This document shows positions 8,688-17,991 of a DNA stretch of 64,000 bases, in pieces (position 1 is the stretch's first letter; each line of letters begins with the position of its first letter). The position numbers and the translations under genes were made by a program. A model generated the notes under the pieces. It saw nothing but the letters and a program-made list of their open reading frames with translations. It ran no database searches and had not been told where the DNA came from. The DNA comes from Bradyrhizobium sp. NAS80.1 (GTDB lineage Bacteria; Pseudomonadota; Alphaproteobacteria; Rhizobiales; Xanthobacteraceae): assembly GCF_001908205.1 (NCBI RefSeq), contig NZ_LGHL01000006.1:47295-111294 (forward strand). Reading direction: 5' to 3'.

Positions 8688-9197
8688 TCAATCCGCCGCC
8701 ACCGGCGGAACCGGCAGCGCCGTGATCGACTTGATCTTCTCCATCGCAAAGCGCGAGGTGACATTCTTGAGCGGCACCGCGTGGATCAGCTTCTTGTAGA
8801 ACACGTCGTAGCTCAGCATATCCGGAATGACGACGCGCAGCATGTAGTCGACATCGCCGGCCATCCGGTAGAATTCCATCACCTCGGGCATGGCGCTGAC
8901 CGCCGTGGCAAAACGCTTCAGCCAGGCATCGGAGTGATCGGAGCTTTCCACCGAGACGAACACCGAAAGGCCGAGGCCTATCTTGTTCTGGTCGACCAGC
9001 GCGACCCGCTTCAGGATGATGCCATCGGCCTCGAGCCGCTGGATCCGTTTCCAGCACGGCGTCGACGACAGGCCGACCCGGTCCCCGATTTCCGCAACCG
9101 AGAGCGAAGCGTCATCCTGGAGGACCGCCAGGATCTTGCGGTCGATGCCGTCGAGACGGCGGCCGGTCTCGGCGAGCTGCAACGCAGCGTCGGTCAT
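8688..9197 (-). CDS. Lrp/AsnC family transcriptional regulator
   Basis: A 169-residue Lrp/AsnC protein. The N-terminal winged HTH is LDGIDRKILAVLQDDASLS followed by IGDRVGLSSTPCWKRIQRLE (about 15-54), and the C-terminal part is a RAM/AsnC ligand-binding domain (SVFVSVESSDHSDAW, GDVDYMLRVV). These regulators respond to amino acids. Tail-to-tail with the hydrolase gene, it may control the MetQ/LLM operon transcribed on the same strand to its right. Confidence 0.92.
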   Translation of the reverse strand: MTDAALQLAETGRRLDGIDRKILAVLQDDASLSVAEIGDRVGLSSTPCWKRIQRLEADGIILKRVALVDQNKIGLGLSVFVSVESSDHSDAWLKRFATAVSAMPEVMEFYRMAGDVDYMLRVVIPDMLSYDVFYKKLIHAVPLKNVTSRFAMEKIKSITALPVPPVAAD

Positions 9198-9242
9198 GTC
9201 AAAAACCTCAGTGTGATGGAGAGTTGGACGCGTTGTGTGGCG

Positions 9243-9395
9243 TCAGCCGTGAGGCCCGAACAGGAAGATCTCGTAGAGGTCGTCCTGCTTGTTGTCCGGG
9301 CCGCCTGTCCGCGGCCGCAGCGAGCGCTGGAACCATCCGCGTGCCTGGTCGATCAAACGAGCGAAGCCTGATTGCAGCGAGATGACGTAACTCAT
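9243..9395 (-). CDS. Small hypothetical protein (50 aa)
   Basis: A short frame, MSYVISLQSGFARLIDQAR followed by a basic stretch and ending DDLYEIFLFGPHG. It lies on the same strand as the Lrp-type regulator, 45 bp upstream of it. I recognise no family. Composition (amphipathic start, basic middle, acidic-aromatic end) is compatible with a real small protein, but coding status is uncertain. Confidence 0.35.
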   Translation of the reverse strand: MSYVISLQSGFARLIDQARGWFQRSLRPRTGGPDNKQDDLYEIFLFGPHG

Positions 9396-9608
9396 GTTCA
9401 CTCCGGACAACGGTGTAGGGCGAGAACTCGGAAAAGCTATCACGGCAGGGATGGAGTTGAACATTGCTAGACACGTGTCGGGATCAGTTTGGTTGAATCG
9501 TGCTGACGTCGTTGCGAGCGCGATTGGAAAATTGCACGCTGCTTGGCAGCTGTGGATGATTTTGATGCTCATCGCCTCGGGGAAAGCATGAAAGGCATAG
9601 CCTTGCCG

Positions 9609-9932
9609 CTAGTGAGCCGTCAGTAGCGCGAGCACATCGGCCTGCTGGAGCCGCGGCACGGAACCGAAGTTCGATGGCCTGCGACAGGACGCCGACGCTG
9701 GATAGAGCATGGGCATGCCCATGCCTCCGGATACGAGATACGGAAAGGCGTAATTGGCTCGTCCATTCAAATGTGCGCCTGTCATGATGCCCAGCGCGAA
9801 CAGGAACGCGATCAGAAGGACCGACGGGAAGATGCAAGCCTCGCGGAAACGGAGCCGATCAGTCACCGCTCGCGCGTCGATCGCGCGCTCGGCGACGGAG
9901 CGGCTTGTCCATTCAAGCGTGAATTCGAACAT
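9609..9932 (-). CDS. Hypothetical small membrane protein
   Basis: A 107-residue frame with one clear hydrophobic segment (ACIFPSVLLIAFLFALGIMTG, split here for its core ILLIAF-type stretch, about residues 32-52) and a Gly/Met-rich second half. It starts 9 bp after the stop of the MetQ-like gene on the same strand, which suggests co-transcription. No family was recognised. It could be a remnant of a larger membrane protein. Confidence 0.35.
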   Translation of the reverse strand: MFEFTLEWTSRSVAERAIDARAVTDRLRFREACIFPSVLLIAFLFALGIMTGAHLNGRANYAFPYLVSGGMGMPMLYPASASCRRPSNFGSVPRLQQADVLALLTAH

Positions 9933-9941
9933 GCGCTCCGC

Positions 9942-10763
9942 TCACTTCATGTAGTCAGGCAAAGTGAACCCGTCATAGAACCGGTCGGCCTGGATCGCGG
10001 CCTTGAACGCAGGCGACTTGTAGCCGGCGACGATGTCCTGGGCCCATTCGGCGGTGGCATTGGCCTTCTTCACGGCGAGTACGTTGATGTAGGGCGTCGT
10101 CATCTTCTCGAGCGCAAAGGCGTTGGTCAGCTTCAGCCCGCTGAAGATCGCGAAATTGCCCTGGATGGCGGCAAAATCGACGTCGTCCAGCGCCCGCGGC
10201 GCCTGTGCGGCCTCGAGCGGAACGAGCTTGATGCCGCCGGGATTCTTGACGACGTCGAGCTCGGTGACGTCGACCGGCTTGCTGTCGCGGATCTCGATCA
10301 GGCCGAGATCGCGCAGCACCCAGAGCGCGCGCTGCAGATTGACGGGATCGTTTGGTACGGCGACGCTCGAGCCCGGCTTGATCGGCGTGCCCAGCGGGTG
10401 CTTCTTCGAATAGAGACCCATCGGCGGGGTCGGGACGTGGACGATGCCGACCAGATCGGTGCTTTGCCGTTCGTTGTAGGACTCGAGGAAGATCGTGTGC
10501 TGCATGACATTGGCGTCGATCTCGGACTTGAATACGGCGTTATTGGCTTCGAGCCCGGTCGAGAACTCGACGTAGCGGATCTTGTAACCCTTCTTCTTCA
10601 GCTCCGGCTCGACGCCGATCTTGAACTCGTCGATGTAGGGGCCCGGCACGAAGCCAACACGCAACTCCGGCTTGGCGGGTTGCTGTGCCGAGACATCGCC
10701 GGCGGTGAAGGGGGAGAGAGCCAAAAGGCCGGAGAGGAGAAACAACGCTATCTTCATTTTCAC
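9942..10763 (-). CDS. MetQ/NlpA family ABC substrate-binding protein
   Basis: A 273-residue periplasmic binding protein. It has a Sec signal peptide of about 26 residues (MKMKIALFLLSGLLALSPF... VSAQ) without an obvious lipobox Cys, then the MetQ-type sequence: EANVMQH-like DANVMQHTIFLESYNE, GLYSKKHPL and VAVPNDPVNLQRAL. The family binds methionine and related sulfur compounds or oligopeptides. No MetN or MetI partner is adjacent. It lies 33 bp downstream of an LLM monooxygenase gene on the same strand, suggesting capture of an organosulfur substrate for that enzyme. Confidence 0.9.
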   Translation of the reverse strand: MKMKIALFLLSGLLALSPFTAGDVSAQQPAKPELRVGFVPGPYIDEFKIGVEPELKKKGYKIRYVEFSTGLEANNAVFKSEIDANVMQHTIFLESYNERQSTDLVGIVHVPTPPMGLYSKKHPLGTPIKPGSSVAVPNDPVNLQRALWVLRDLGLIEIRDSKPVDVTELDVVKNPGGIKLVPLEAAQAPRALDDVDFAAIQGNFAIFSGLKLTNAFALEKMTTPYINVLAVKKANATAEWAQDIVAGYKSPAFKAAIQADRFYDGFTLPDYMK

Positions 10764-10795
10764 TTGCTGAGCTTGCGTCGTGATGGGGGATGCGG

Positions 10796-12139
10796 TCAGG
10801 CGATCGCCTTGACCGCGTTGGAGTAGATGCTGGCGGGGCGCGCGAGGCCGTAATGCTCGCGGAGCGTCGTGCCGGTGTAGTCCTCACGGAACAGGCCGCG
10901 CCTGCACAGGATCGGCACGACATGCTCGGTGAACGCATCGATGCCGCCGGGCAGCCAGGGCGGCATCACGTTGAAGCCGTCCGCGGCGCCATTTTCGAAC
11001 CAGGTCTGGATGTTGTCCGCAATCTTCTCCGGCGTGCCGGCGATGACCCAGTGGCCGCGAGCACCGGCGAGGCGCTGCACGAGCTGGCGAATGGTCGGTT
11101 TTTCGCGATCGACGATGTCGACCACGAGCTTGAAGCGGCTGGCGACGCCGCGCGCGTTTGCGGTATCGATCAAATGGCGGGGAACGGGGCCGTCGAGATC
11201 GTAGCCGGTGAGGTCGACGCCGATCATCTGGCGCAGCTGGGTGAGGGAATATTCGGGCTGGATCAGTGCGTTGAATTCCTCTTCCAGGCGGTCAGCCTCG
11301 GCTTGCGTGCTGCCGATGAAGGGGCTGATGCCGGGCAGGATCTTGATCTCGTCGGGACCACGGTCGAAGGTGCGGGCCTGGCGCTTGATGTCCGCATAGA
11401 AAGCCTTCGCCGAGTCCAGCGTCTGATGTGCGGTGAAGATCGCCTCTGCATAACGGGCGGCAAAGGCGCGGCCGTCGTCGGAGGCGCCGGCCTGCACATA
11501 CACTGGCCGGCCCTGCGGAACGCGCGAGATGTTCAGCGGGCCGCGCACGCGAAAGTGCTTGCCGACATGGTCGAGCGTATGGATCTTGCCGGTGTCGGCG
11601 AAGATGCCCGAAGCGGGATCGTTGACGAGCGCGTCGTCCTCCCAGCTGTCCCAGAGCCGCGAGATCACGTCGAGATATTCGCGGGCGCGCTCGTAGCGTT
11701 CGTGATGCGGGGGGTGTTCGGGCAGGCCAAAGTTCTGCGCGGCCTGCGGCGCGCTGGTCGTCACGATATTCCAGCCGGCGCGGCCCTGGCTCAGGTGGTC
11801 AAGCGAGGCAAACAGGCGTGCGAGGTTGTAGGGCTCGGTATAGGTGGTCGACGCGGTTGCGATGAGGCCGATCCGCTTCGTCACTGCGGCGATCGCTGCC
11901 AGCCAGGTGATTGGCTCGAAGCGAAAGCGCTGGGCATAGCGGACATTGTCGGCCAGGGCCGGCCCGTCGGCGAAGAAGATTGCATCGAACTTGCTGGCCT
12001 CAGCCCGCTGCGCCAGCTCCTGATAAAAGGTGATGTCGAGGATGCGTTCCGCCGACGATCCCTTGTAACGCCACGCGGCTTCGTGATGGCCGCCGGGATA
12101 GATGAAAAGATTGAGAACAAGCTGCCGTTGGTTGCTCAT
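10796..12139 (-). CDS. LLM class flavin-dependent monooxygenase, NtaA/SnaA/DszA family
   Basis: A 447-residue FMNH2-dependent monooxygenase. Family marks are the N-terminal LNLFIYPGGHH strand, FFADGPAL, ATASTTYTEPYNLAR, GRAGWNIVTTSAPQAAQNFG, RPVYVQAGASDDGRAFAA and the C-terminal ADGFNVMPPWLPGG. The group includes enzymes for nitrilotriacetate and for the sulfone step of dibenzothiophene desulfurisation. It needs reduced flavin from a partner reductase (one lies at 19798-20370). ATG 12139 gives the usual MSNQRQLVLNLF start. Substrate unknown; an organosulfur compound is inferred from context. Confidence 0.92.
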   Translation of the reverse strand: MSNQRQLVLNLFIYPGGHHEAAWRYKGSSAERILDITFYQELAQRAEASKFDAIFFADGPALADNVRYAQRFRFEPITWLAAIAAVTKRIGLIATASTTYTEPYNLARLFASLDHLSQGRAGWNIVTTSAPQAAQNFGLPEHPPHHERYERAREYLDVISRLWDSWEDDALVNDPASGIFADTGKIHTLDHVGKHFRVRGPLNISRVPQGRPVYVQAGASDDGRAFAARYAEAIFTAHQTLDSAKAFYADIKRQARTFDRGPDEIKILPGISPFIGSTQAEADRLEEEFNALIQPEYSLTQLRQMIGVDLTGYDLDGPVPRHLIDTANARGVASRFKLVVDIVDREKPTIRQLVQRLAGARGHWVIAGTPEKIADNIQTWFENGAADGFNVMPPWLPGGIDAFTEHVVPILCRRGLFREDYTGTTLREHYGLARPASIYSNAVKAIA

Positions 12140-12182
12140 GGTTCGGATGTCCAGTGCTATGGCCGGATAGAGACGCGAGCGG

Positions 12183-13040
12183 CTACGAGACGGAAGGGGT
12201 CGTTTGCGACGCCGGCTTTCGCGCGAAGGCGAAACGCAGATATCGCTCCAAGCGCAGGCCCTCCGGGGTATGCCTCGCCTCGACCAGCGCGGCAAAGGCC
12301 GCGTCGATCTCTGCCCGTTCCGCCGGCGAAAAGCCGCCAAGGAAGTTGCCGAATGCGCTGGCCTCGGACCATTCGAGCACCGAGTTCACGTTCTGGTGCA
12401 GATCAACGAGCGAGCGCAGGTCGCTTTTGTAATCGACGAAGCCGGTCTCGACGAACAGCGTTCTGAGCTCGTCGTCGGTCGCCCCGAGCACCCGTTGCGA
12501 CTCGCCGCTTCTCTCGCCGAACCCGGCCTGTTCGATTGCCTGGCGAAGCAGGGTTCGCGACTCGTGAGGTTTGGTCGGATCCTGAACGTTCAGCCCGATC
12601 CGACCGCCCGGCTTGAGGACGCGCTCGATCTCACGCAGCGCCAGGCGCTTGTCCGCGATCCAGTGGAAAACGCTGTTGAGGTAGACGGCGTCGAATTCCG
12701 CGGGTCCAAAGCGCGAAAGGTCCTCGGCGCGGCCGACATCGAAGGTCAGCGCCCCCGAGGTACGCAGGCACGCGATGGCGATCCGGTTCTCCAGCGGGTC
12801 GATGCCGATCACGCGGCCGGTCGGGCCGACAAGTCCCGCAGCAAACTCGGTCAGGCGGCCGGTGCCGGCGCCGATATCGAGTACCTGATCCCCGGACTTC
12901 AAAGCCAGCGGTCCGATGAGGAATTTGCCATGGTGAAACTGAAGGATGCCGGACTGCTCGTAGGTACGTGCAAGTTCAGGCGTGTCCCGTTCAAGGCTGA
13001 TGGCGCCAAGGGTCGACATCGTGCTTTTCAAATTCTCCAA
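12183..13040 (-). CDS. Class I SAM-dependent methyltransferase
   Basis: A 285-residue methyltransferase with motif I VLDIGAGTGRLTEFAAGL (about residues 54-71), motif II GRVIGIDP, an FDAVYLNSVFHWI segment and LKPGGRIGLN. The ubiE/arsenite methyltransferase-like layout gives no safe substrate. It precedes the LLM gene on the same strand by 43 bp, so is likely its operon partner and the first gene after a divergent promoter region. Confidence 0.88.
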   Translation of the reverse strand: MENLKSTMSTLGAISLERDTPELARTYEQSGILQFHHGKFLIGPLALKSGDQVLDIGAGTGRLTEFAAGLVGPTGRVIGIDPLENRIAIACLRTSGALTFDVGRAEDLSRFGPAEFDAVYLNSVFHWIADKRLALREIERVLKPGGRIGLNVQDPTKPHESRTLLRQAIEQAGFGERSGESQRVLGATDDELRTLFVETGFVDYKSDLRSLVDLHQNVNSVLEWSEASAFGNFLGGFSPAERAEIDAAFAALVEARHTPEGLRLERYLRFAFARKPASQTTPSVS

Positions 13041-13390
13041 CGGCCGCCGAGACGGCTTGATCGATAGAACTCTATGTTGTCCGGGTAAGAAAAGTCGATG
13101 AAATGGATTTGCGTTGTTCAGTGCGACGCGAGCATGAATCTAGCGGCGGCAGTGCGTTAGGTAGATGATGTCGCGAACCGATCGCTTCAACTGAAAGCAG
13201 ACGCGGCGAGCGAATGTCCGTCGCCCTTCCTGGCTTGCTCCGCGCTGTCGACGCAATTCTTTCAACGCGCTGCGACGTCGCGGTGAGTTCGTTGTTCGAG
13301 CCCGCAAACAAAACCAATTCCATTTCATTGACTGAGTGTCGTTGGCGTCTACGATTTGTTCGCATCTGATGCAGACAAATCCGGTGCAAC
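13041..13390. promoter_or_regulatory. Divergent intergenic region
   Basis: A 350-bp gap between the divergent methyltransferase (minus) and flavin monooxygenase (plus) genes, relatively A/T-richer toward the right end. It must contain both promoters. I see no convincing operator palindrome or small gene. Confidence 0.5.
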
Positions 13391-14829
13391 ATGTTTCAGT
13401 CCGATATCGACGACGCGGCTCGCGAGACCTTGCGTCTGATTGGTCCCGATCCGCAGAACTGGGTCCCGGATCGTCACGCGATTGATCACAACGTCGCAGT
13501 CATCGGCGGCGGGCAATCCGGAAGCACCTTTGCCTTCGCGTTGCGCCGTGCCGGCATCGGCAAGGTCACGGTGATCGATGCTGCAAGTGACGCGGCCTCG
13601 ACCGGCCCATGGCTGAGCAGCGCGCGCATGCACAAGCTTCGCACGCCGAAAAGCCTGCCTGGACCTGAGCTTGGTCTGCCCGGGCTGAGCTTCCAGGCCT
13701 GGTATGAGGCCCGCCATGGCGCGGCTGCATACGAGGCGATCGATCGTATTCCTCGTCTGGATTGGGCGGCCTATCTCGACTGGTATCGCAAGACGCTCGG
13801 CATCGAGGTGCGCTATCGGACGAAGCTTCGCCGCATCGAGTCGGCGCAGGATCACCTGCGGCTTCATCTCGACGTCGCCGGTGAGGCAAGGACCGAAACC
13901 GCCCGCAAGATCATCCTGGCCAGCGGTTTCCCGAGTAACGGCGGTCCGTCCGTTCCCGAGGTGCTCTCGCGCCATCTGCCCAAGGAGCTCTATGCGCATA
14001 CCTTGGAAGCGATCGATTTCGGCAAGCTGCGCGACAAGTCGGTCGCTGTGCTGGGCAGCGCGGCTTCCGCGTTCGATGCTGCAGCGGTTGCGCTCGAGGC
14101 CGGGGCGAGGGAGGTGCATCTGTTCGCGCGCCGCGACAAGATTGCTTCGGAGCCCGTGATCAGGACGCGCGGATATCCGGGCGCATATGACAATTACGGC
14201 TCGCTGCCGGACGCGCTGCGCTGGCATCAGGCCATTCGTTTCCGCCGCGCCGGGTCGACGCCGCTGCCCGACGCGATCGCGCGGGTGGTCAAATCCCCGA
14301 ACTTCCACCTGCATCTGGCGGCGCCCTGGACCTCAGCCAAGCCGTTCGGGCGACGGCTGCTTGCGACCACGCCGCAGGGCGATATCGCATTCGATTTCGT
14401 CATCGCCGGTACGGGCTACCAGGTCGATCTCGCAAGGCGACCGGAGCTCGCCGCCTTCTCCAGCGAGATCCTGCTATGGCGTGACCGCTTCTCGCCGGTC
14501 GCGGGCGAGCAGGACGATTTCCTGGGGGCTCACCCTTATCTTGGCGCGGGGCATGAATTCCTGGAGAAGGAGCCGGGCCGTGCGCCTTACTTGCGGACAT
14601 TCACGTGTTCAACCCGGCGGCCTTCGTCAGCTTCGGCCTTCCGATCGGAGACGTGCCGAGTTTCAAGCGCGATATTCCAGGCGTCGTGGCGCGCATCAGT
14701 CGCGATCTGTTCCACGATGACCTAACGGCGCATGAGGCGCGGATCAACGGACCCATCGCCGACGACTTCGAGCCGTCGCTCTATGCGTCGGCCGTCTGGC
14801 GGTCGCCGAACATCGTCGCGGCGGAATAG
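13391..14829 (+). CDS. NAD(P)/FAD-binding monooxygenase-like flavoprotein (frameshift near 3' end)
   Basis: A flavin-containing monooxygenase-type protein: FAD Rossmann motif VAVIGGGQSGSTFAFAL, a middle NAD(P)-binding motif SVAVLGSAASAFDAAA (with a changed glycine pattern), and a late FVIAGTGYQVDL. The frame shifts at about 14595-14600 (one base missing). With one base added the protein continues as IHVFNPAAFVSFGLPIGD to the stop at 14827-14829. Enzymes of this type oxygenate S or N atoms. It is the first gene rightward from the divergent promoter and precedes the TauD-like gene by about 300 bp. Confidence 0.82.
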
Positions 14830-15125
14830 AGAAGAGCGCAAGTAGCAACTGGACCAGCCATGACCGTGGTGCGTCTGTTTTCTACTTGCTTCGAACTTTG
14901 GAAGCTATTTCCGAAGTCCTTGAGTTAGCATCGTGTGACTGAACGAGAGCTGCATGGATGCAGCTCTCACGGAACGGTCCCGCCAGACGCGATTGCCGCC
15001 AGAGCAGACGGCCGTCCTGCAAGAGGATCGATCGCAACATAACTGTCTTTCACTCCGCCGTCGCACCAGCGATCGGCGAATGGCGGAGCCTTGTCCAAAC
15101 GGATCGCGGTCTCGGGGAAGATGAC
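14830..15125. other. Intergenic region before TauD-like gene
   Basis: About 296 bp with no recognisable gene. A purine-rich ribosome binding site (GGGGAAGA) sits before the ATG at 15126. An ORF extending upstream from there lacks family similarity. Confidence 0.5.
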
Positions 15126-16054
15126 ATGACTGACGGGCTCACCATCGAAAACGTCATTCCGCGTGCGGATATCGTCAAGCGGTCCGCCCGTATTGGCGCG
15201 GAGATTAGGAACATCAAGCTCTCCGGCGATCTTCCGGATCGGACGATCGCGGCGATCAACCAGGCCTTGCTCGAACACAAGGTGATCTTCCTCCGCGACC
15301 AAGGTCATCTGGACGATGCCGAGCAGGAGCGGTTTGCCGTCCGGCTCGGCAAGCTGGTGCCGCACCCGACGGTCGGCGCAACCCAAGGGAACGGCGTCGA
15401 TCCTCGAACTCGACTCCGGGCGAGGCGGCGGCCGCGCGGACCAGTGGCACACCGACGTCACCTTCGTCGATGCCTATCCCAAGATTTCCGTCCTGCGCGG
15501 GGTCGTAATCCCTGAGTTCGGCGGCGACACGATCTGGTCGAATACGGCCGCGGCCTATCTCGACTTGCCGGCTCCGCTGCGCAAGCTCGCCGATGAGCTC
15601 TGGGCCGTGCACAGCAATGCCTACGACTACGCCGTGAAGACGCGGGCGAGCGAAGCCGACAGGAAGCACTTCGAGGAGGTCTTCACCGGGACGATCTATG
15701 AGACCGAGCACCCGGTCGTTCGCGTCCACCCCGAAACCGGCGAGCGGACGCTGGTGCTCGGCAACTTCGTCCAGCGCTTCGTCGGCCTGCCGAAATATGA
15801 CGGCCAGAAACTGTTCGACCTGTTCCAGTCGCACATCACCGCGCCGGAGAACACCGTGCGGTGGAGCTGGCGGCAGGGGGGACGTCGTGATCTGGGACAA
15901 TCGTGCGACCCAGCACTACGCCGTCAATGACTACGGCGATCAGCATCGCGTCGTGCGCCGCGCGACCATCGATGGCGAGGTGCCGGTCGGCATCGATGGC
16001 CGCCAGAGCGTGACCCGCATCAAGTCGGCCAAGCCGCAAGCCAAAGCCGCCTGA
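15126..16054 (+). CDS. TauD/TfdA family 2-oxoglutarate-dependent dioxygenase (two frameshifts)
   Basis: A Fe(II)/2-oxoglutarate dioxygenase of the TauD family. It is split across three frames but complete when two single-base insertions are removed, one at about 15385-15392 and one in the G6 run 15876-15881. The HxD metal motif is in QWHTDVTF, the distal His in [13 protein letters not shown], and the 2-oxoglutarate Arg in QHRVVRR. Family members hydroxylate the carbon next to a sulfonate or sulfate so that sulfite or sulfate is released. The SsuABC-type importer directly downstream supports sulfonate or sulfate-ester use. Confidence 0.85.
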
Positions 16055-16075
16055 GGCGAGTAGGGAGTGAACACG

Positions 16076-17134
16076 ATGAAAATTGCAATCTCCGCACTGC
16101 GCCGTCTGGTTGCGGGCCTGCGCGCAAGAGGCCGGCAACTCGGCCTGGCCGCTCTTGGCCTGTCCGGCCTCGTCGGCAGCGCCATGGCCGAGCCGCAGCT
16201 CGAGAAGACCGAGATCCGCTACCAGGGTTGGGCGGGCCAGGTCACGTTCATCGAGCTCGCCGACGACCTCGGCTATCTGGCCCCGCTCAAGCTCAAATGG
16301 ATCGGCAACACCATCAGCGGTCCACAGGACATCCAGACCGTCGTCACCGGTGACATCGACATCGGCGGTGCATTCTATGGTGCGATCATCAAGCTGATCG
16401 CGGCCAAGGCCCCGATCAAGGCGGTGGTCGGCTACTACGGCTCGGACGACAACACCTACAACGGCTATTACGTGAAGGAGGAGAGCCCGATCAAATCCGC
16501 GCGGGATCTGATCGGCAAGAAAGTCGCCGTCAACACGCTGGGTGCGCATCTCGAATTCGTGCTGCGCGAATATCTGGCCCGCAACGGCCTGACGCCGGCG
16601 GAAGCAAAACAGGTGACGCTGGTGGCGATCCCGCCGGTCACGGGCGAGCAGGCGTTGCGGCAGGGACAGGTCGAGGTCAGCACGCTGAACGGCGTGCTGC
16701 GCGACAAGGCGCTGGAACGCGGCGGCATCCGCCGGCTGTTTGCCGATACCGACATCTTCGGCAACTTCACCGGCGGCTCCTATGTGCTGCGGGACAAGTT
16801 CATCAAGGACAACCCGAACACCTCGCGCAAGCTGGTCGAAGGCATCTCCCGCGCCATTGCCTGGGCGCAGGCGACGCCGCCGGAAGAGGTTCGTGCCCGC
16901 TTCGAGCGCGTCATCGCCGAGCGCAAGCGCAACGAAGACGCAACGCCCATCAAATACTGGAAGAGCACGGGTGTCGCGACCAAGGGCGGCGTGATCGGCG
17001 ATGCCGAGCTTCAGGTCTGGGTCGACTGGCTGGTGAAGGATGGTCTCCTGAAGCAAGACCAGCTCAAGCCGTCCGATCTCTACACCAACGAGTTCAACTA
17101 TTTCCGTCCTGGCAAGACCGCGGAGGCCAAATGA
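16076..17134 (+). CDS. ABC transporter substrate-binding protein (SsuA/TauA/nitrate family)
   Basis: A 352-residue periplasmic binding protein with a signal peptide of about 38 residues ending AMA before EPQLEKTE. The SsuA-like core reads IRYQGWAGQVTFIELADDLG, then GDIDIGGAFYGAIIKL and GKKVAVNTLGAHLEFVLREYL. The ATG at 16076 is preceded by TAGGGAG at good spacing; an in-frame GTG at 16067 is less likely. It is the first gene of a compact importer operon with the ATPase and permease genes, 21 bp after the TauD-like dioxygenase. Confidence 0.9.
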   Translation: MKIAISALRRLVAGLRARGRQLGLAALGLSGLVGSAMAEPQLEKTEIRYQGWAGQVTFIELADDLGYLAPLKLKWIGNTISGPQDIQTVVTGDIDIGGAFYGAIIKLIAAKAPIKAVVGYYGSDDNTYNGYYVKEESPIKSARDLIGKKVAVNTLGAHLEFVLREYLARNGLTPAEAKQVTLVAIPPVTGEQALRQGQVEVSTLNGVLRDKALERGGIRRLFADTDIFGNFTGGSYVLRDKFIKDNPNTSRKLVEGISRAIAWAQATPPEEVRARFERVIAERKRNEDATPIKYWKSTGVATKGGVIGDAELQVWVDWLVKDGLLKQDQLKPSDLYTNEFNYFRPGKTAEAK

Positions 17135-17991
17135 CCACGGCCAAGATCCGCTTTGAGCATGTGCGCAAGGAATTCCTGGTCCGCGGCAAGGATGGCGGGC
17201 CGGCGGAGCGCTTTACCGCGCTGGACGACATCTCGTTGGACGTTCGTGCCGGCGAATTCCTGGCGTTGGTGGGGCCGAGTGGATGCGGCAAGTCGACCCT
17301 GCTGGATCTACTCGGCGGGCTGACGACGCCGAGCAGCGGCCGCATCCTCCTCGACGGCAAGCCTATCGAGGGGCCGGCGCGCGACCGCGGCATCGTGTTC
17401 CAGCAATATGCGCTGTTTCCCTGGCGCACGGCCGCGCAGAACGTCGAGTTCGGGCTCGACATTGCCGGCCTGAAAGCCAGGGAGCGGCGGGAGAGGGCGC
17501 TGCATTACCTCGACCTGGTCGGACTGTCCGGCTTCGCCGACCGTTATCCGCACGAGCTATCCGGCGGCATGAAGCAGCGTGTCGCGATCGCCCGCAGCCT
17601 CGCTTATGACCCCGAGGTGCTGCTGATGGACGAGCCGTTCGCGGCCCTCGATGCGCAGACGCGCGAGACGCTGCAAGGCGAGTTGCCGCGAATCTGGCGC
17701 AGCACCGGGAAGACCATCCTGTTCATCACGCACGGCATCGACGAAGCCGTCGTCCTCGGCCAGCGCGTTGCCGTCATGACCTCGCGTCCTGGCCGTATCA
17801 AGCAGGTCGTCGATATTCCCGACGAGCTGCATAGCGAGACCGAAGACGTCCGCTCGCTGCCCCGTTTCGGGCAGGTCAGGCACGAGGTGTGGTCCTTGCT
17901 GCGCGACGAGGTGCTGAAGGCGCAGGGGTCTCAGGTGCGCGCACCCGACAGCGAGCGCGGCGCAAAGGCAAAGGAGCTGGCCCATGTCTAA
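17131..17991 (+). CDS. ABC transporter ATP-binding protein (SsuB/TauB-like)
   Basis: A 286-residue ATPase with Walker [11 protein letters not shown]-loop QQYALFPWRT, signature [15 protein letters not shown], Walker [13 protein letters not shown] and the H-loop in FITHGIDEAV. This set is typical of nitrate/sulfonate/taurine importers. The start overlaps the binding-protein stop (ATGA) and the end overlaps the permease start by 8 bp, so the three are translationally coupled. Confidence 0.93.
   Translation: MTTAKIRFEHVRKEFLVRGKDGGPAERFTALDDISLDVRAGEFLALVGPSGCGKSTLLDLLGGLTTPSSGRILLDGKPIEGPARDRGIVFQQYALFPWRTAAQNVEFGLDIAGLKARERRERALHYLDLVGLSGFADRYPHELSGGMKQRVAIARSLAYDPEVLLMDEPFAALDAQTRETLQGELPRIWRSTGKTILFITHGIDEAVVLGQRVAVMTSRPGRIKQVVDIPDELHSETEDVRSLPRFGQVRHEVWSLLRDEVLKAQGSQVRAPDSERGAKAKELAHV

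Noticed and set aside
9771..12466. Long open frames on the plus strand opposite the MetQ-like and LLM genes (for example 9771-10826 and 10790-12466)
   Set aside because: They are high-GC antisense shadows; the minus-strand frames have clear family motifs and signal peptides, the plus-strand ones do not.
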